This document shows, one piece after another, positions 60,475 to 64,000 of a DNA stretch of 64,000 nucleotides. Source of the stretch: Varroa destructor (taxonomy: Eukaryota; Arthropoda; Arachnida; Mesostigmata; Varroidae); contig NW_019211455.1 of NCBI RefSeq assembly GCF_002443255.2, positions 46,832,863 to 46,896,862 on the forward strand. Direction: 5' to 3'. Under the pieces are notes generated by a model. That model was not told the origin of the DNA. It made no database searches and saw only the letters and a list, made by a program, of their open reading frames with translations. The translations under genes were made by a program, and so were the position numbers. Each line of letters opens with the position of its first letter. The stretch's first letter is position 1.

Positions 60475-61649
60475 CATAGGTTCCATAAATACATATATAT
60501 TTTACCAACTAGCTATATTTAGCTTATAAACTGTCTCTCTACACGTTATTTGTTTCACATTACTAAAAGTAGTGTTCTCAATTGAAAAAGTTTACCTATC
60601 CGATTAAACGTAACTCACAAGATCATTTCAAATTACCTATAGTACACACACAGAGCATTAGTTAATAATGTCAGTCACTATGCATGACTCTGGTGACCGA
60701 GCCGGCATGTGCACGTACATGCCTTACCTTAACTGATCATCAGGGCGTCGCATACGTACCGCGCCAAACAGCGCCATTATTGCTGTAGCGCGACCCTATT
60801 AGGGACAAGATCATGCCGTACGACGAACGTAACGGTGACCGCTCAGACAATCATATGGCGTTCGCCGGTAGATTTTCCGCCATGATTCTATACAGAATAT
60901 ACACACGTGCAGTTACAGGCATCGCACCCACTGGATCTATCGGGCTAGCATATCTTGTTGGTACTTTCAATGCTTATTTGATTACATTCTATATATAAAC
61001 TGAACTCATAAACGGCCGAGTACTTTGTACCGGTTTCAGAAACTCGTAAATCGAGTCTCAACTTTCCTATACAACATATAACAAACAGGATCGTACGTGC
61101 TTATTGGCTCGTTTGGAGCGTTTGTATTGATAATAGGAATTGTTCATTTATTCCCTATAAACCTTCCTTAACTTTCGTTTCCACGAATTTGCTATGGGAC
61201 GATGACGAGATGTAATTATGGAAGCTGCGCTGCCGGGGATGCATACGAATATTGTTGAAAAGGAGGTCAAAATTAGGGATGATTATGTCTGTTATTAGAG
61301 AGATTTTTTTTTTCGTTATTAGATATTTTGAGTGTTTTTTTTTGGCATTTTTATATTTTTCACCGAGAGTTGAGATTTGTAGAATATGACCAGCCCCTTT
61401 CAACCCTAATGAAATTCGTTTGCTACATACTGTTTTTTTATTATCATCTGGCTTCATCATTACTTGATCTTATTATAGAATTATGAATCATAATAATAAG
61501 AAGAAGACAGCTCTAATTTGTTTGAGATTGACTCTGTTTTTAGGTTTATATTTTCTTTTTTTCCAGCGGCTTGAGTATAATCAAGCTATGTATACGTTAA
61601 ATGATGGATATCGGCCAACCAACTTTTTAATTTCTCCTTGTTGTTCCAG
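60475..61649. other. A+T-rich DNA, no gene supported
   Basis: A 61-codon plus-strand frame at 60813-60998 has a hydrophobic end but no recognised domain. The remainder is A+T-rich with T tracts. Confidence 0.5.
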
Positions 61650-61839
61650 GGGACTCCCATATGCCCACTCGTATAAATCAGATAGCATCACGTTCCGTGA
61701 AATGCAACCCAACCCGTCTCTAGGTGGCGCTACTACAAAACGCCCGGCGTCGCTTTGTAACAGCCAAGGCAGACCCTCGATGCTTTCGCACGTGCTGACG
61801 AAACACGGTACGCTTGTTCTTTACGTAAACGTACAATAA
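61650..61839 (+). CDS. Candidate terminal exon, product unknown
   Basis: A strong acceptor (CTCCTTGTTGTTCCAG) ends at 61,649. The frame that needs one base to complete a codon then stays open for 62 codons to a TAA at 61,837. The peptide is rich in Ser, Pro and Thr with little low complexity (for example REMQPNPSLGGATTKRPASL). It could be a disordered C-terminal tail. A plus-strand AATAAA follows at about 62,223. No upstream exon was identified. A possible donor (CACG|GTACGC) inside the frame would allow further exons. Confidence 0.25.
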
Positions 61840-62349
61840 TACAGAAGAAGATTCGAATACGATGCTCTGTGCATTGTTCGTCCTTGTAACAGCGGCAGGT
61901 CACACCGTCGTAATTTTATCTAGCTACTGTTCGCGTACAAACAGCAGTCAAACTTGCCTGACGCTAGACGTCCAGTACGAAAGATAAACACAACTCTGTA
62001 CAAAGCAATGACAAACATCGACATCTACAAGTTAAAAAAGCAGCTACTAGTGAGATACATATCTTAAACGCCTGCCGTTACGAACGCAATGGCCTAGGAT
62101 CCTAACAGAGAGAAAAGGAGCACATCGTACAGGCACGCGCGGAACAGCTCACCCACGCGGAGCAACCTGTTTTCCCAATGGTAGCCAATCGCTGGACGTT
62201 GCGCTATATCATTTCGGCTATTTAATAAACGTTTCAATCGTACCGCCTTACTTAATGATTACGTCAAACGGCTGGCTCGTCTCAGCACGAAACGAACGGT
62301 GTGCCACCTCGTGGGCCTACACCATCTTACAAGCATTTCTAATTCGGGA

Positions 62350-62670
62350 TCACCTTAAATCTTTGTCGCCTAACAGAACAATCGATTGACGCTTAGTATC
62401 TGAGCTGATTCTGGTTACTTTCAAGAGTAACACCACGGCGAGGTCGATGGTGATTCCGAGGCCGTCCTGAGCTCTCGCCAATGGCGAGACTTGACGCCTG
62501 CCTTGCCTTACGCTTAGCATCTGGTCTACAGATTGTGAACTGATGGCGGCTATATAAAATATCATATCGCCTATAACAGCTGCGGAAACGGTGACATATG
62601 CCATCGTCACGCAGCGGAAACGTCGGGCACCAGTATCTGTTGCGCGAAAGAGTATGACGATTGGCCACAT
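62350..62670 (-). CDS. Unrecognised ORF with two hydrophobic segments
   Basis: A 106-codon frame starts at ATG and contains two hydrophobic stretches (VTVSAAVIGDMIFYIAA and LGITIDLAVVLLL), separated by a basic loop. It looks like part of a small or multi-pass membrane protein. An internal GTAAGG donor after the first segment would make it an exon. Two further minus-strand frames (62762-62971 and 62943-63167) lie just upstream. I do not recognise any family. Confidence 0.25.
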   Translation of the reverse strand: MWPIVILFRATDTGARRFRCVTMAYVTVSAAVIGDMIFYIAAISSQSVDQMLSVRQGRRQVSPLARAQDGLGITIDLAVVLLLKVTRISSDTKRQSIVLLGDKDLR

Positions 62671-62699
62671 TGTCTAGCGCCTTGTCCAGAAATAAAAGT

Positions 62700-64000
62700 T
62701 AGTGCGTTTACCGGGCGAAGGGCTGAGACCGCCTAAACGCTGTTGTATTTCGATTGCTGGCTTAGTAAGTGAATAAAGCGTGAAGTGGGTGTGACCTCAC
62801 GTGATAATCTGAGTTTTCGAGACTGTAGCGGGGTCTTGGAATCTGACTAGTAGTTATTTTTGTAGTCGGTACTAGTTCGTTTTTTGCTGACCCAGTTGGG
62901 TCGCAATGTAGCTTGTAAATATCGACAAAAAGTTGGAGTGAACTACTTCTCATAAAAAATAGAGTGTGCATTGAAGTTTCTATTGACGGACCGGCAAGTA
63001 CGTTTGCAATGCAAATTTGTAAGGGTAGCTGAGTACCACTTGTGATTTATGCATTGTTCACTCTGGTGGCAAGGTATTAAGGTATCAAAAAGAAAATCAA
63101 ATAAAAAATCTGTAGCTTCTATGAGGTTCCCACTGAGTTTATTTAATACTGCATGTATATAATCCACACGTCAGGTGTAGACGTAACTGGACTCAAGGAA
63201 CTCGCCCTACGGAATCTTTGCAAGGCGTCAGAGATACGCGGTGATTCCGTTGCAAGACACGTTAGCAATAGCGGCAACACGTCCCGCTTAGTCGCAGATT
63301 GCGCGTAGCTCAGCTAAGCCAAACACCAGTGACGTGCGTATGATAAAACAGGCCGACCGCGTCCAAATGACGCTTGGCGTCCGATGTTTCACTTTGAGAC
63401 AAGACTGCACAGATGCCAGTCCCACAAAAACGGCCGTGAGAGTGGGCCCAAAAAGCACCGTGTGTCCGTGACGTCAGGTTAAATATGTGCCCTTACGTCA
63501 CAGGCAGAAATGCCTTGTTGGATTGATTTTAAGGACTTTAAACGCGTATGTGAAGTATATTACTCTGAGTCTTTGGAAAAAAATAGTGTGTGTAAATTCA
63601 AATGAATAATTATGCTGTGTGTTAAATGAAATAATTCGAAACAGAATAAGGGTCCGCTTCAATGATTCGGCCATTGAACAACAAGGCGCAACAGTTGGTT
63701 GTAGCATGAGAGGATCGGCTGGCATACCAACCATGTTAAAAGCTAGAGCGACTACTAAATAATAGAAAATATAGAGACTTCGGAACGGCGTGTCCTAACC
63801 GTTAATTGCTGAACGCATGTACTCGCTTATCATATAATGTAAAAAGGTTGGTGCTCTTTTTTACAACACAACTCGGTACAAGAATCATAGATACTTCATC
63901 GTACATCCAAAGTTACTTAGTATAAGTAAGCAATTTATAGCAATTGAGCATATATATTATATTAGACATTGCTGAAGAAACATTTTAGGCGGCGTCATGG
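62700..64000. other. End of window, no gene supported
   Basis: Short minus-strand frames are present (62762-62971, 62943-63167, 63498-63734) without recognised domains. The final 250 bases are A+T-rich. Confidence 0.5.

Overview
This window looks like nuclear DNA from an animal. Coding sequence is sparse and split into short exons with GT-AG introns. Simple repeats (TA, GA, TTG, CAG, ACC) are common, and there are no bacterial-style operons or ribosome binding sites. The one gene that can be identified with certainty is an acid sphingomyelinase. An invertebrate, probably an arthropod and perhaps a mite or tick, is the best guess. That guess rests on gene structure and repeat style only.

Layout. 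Positions 1-33,000 hold no gene I can name: A+T-rich intergenic or intronic DNA with two GC-richer, stop-poor blocks (about 3.8-4.9 kb and 22.3-26.0 kb). A third such block (33.0-34.4 kb) leads into a compact plus-strand gene at 34,321-35,522. It has a TATA box, two exons whose reading phase matches across the junction, and a predicted 194-residue protein carrying a BH3 death motif followed by a hydrophobic C-terminus. This is the most interesting item in the window. From 35.5 to 44.1 kb there are repeats, a near-perfect hairpin and exon-like fragments of unknown meaning.

From 54,881 down to 44,268 on the minus strand lies a complete nine-exon acid sphingomyelinase gene (614 residues). It encodes a signal peptide, a saposin-B domain with six cysteines, a metallophosphoesterase domain with every expected metal ligand, and a C-terminal domain. 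All eight introns are GT-AG and every junction keeps the reading frame. Two polyadenylation signals suggest an alternative, shorter 3' end. From 55 to 64 kb there are only candidate small ORFs, simple repeats and a perfect 20-bp-arm palindrome.

The enzyme makes ceramide in lysosomes or outside the cell, and ceramide is a pro-apoptotic lipid. A BH3-only protein would act on Bcl-2 proteins at mitochondria. The two genes are convergent, with stop codons about 8.7 kb apart. A functional link between them is speculation.
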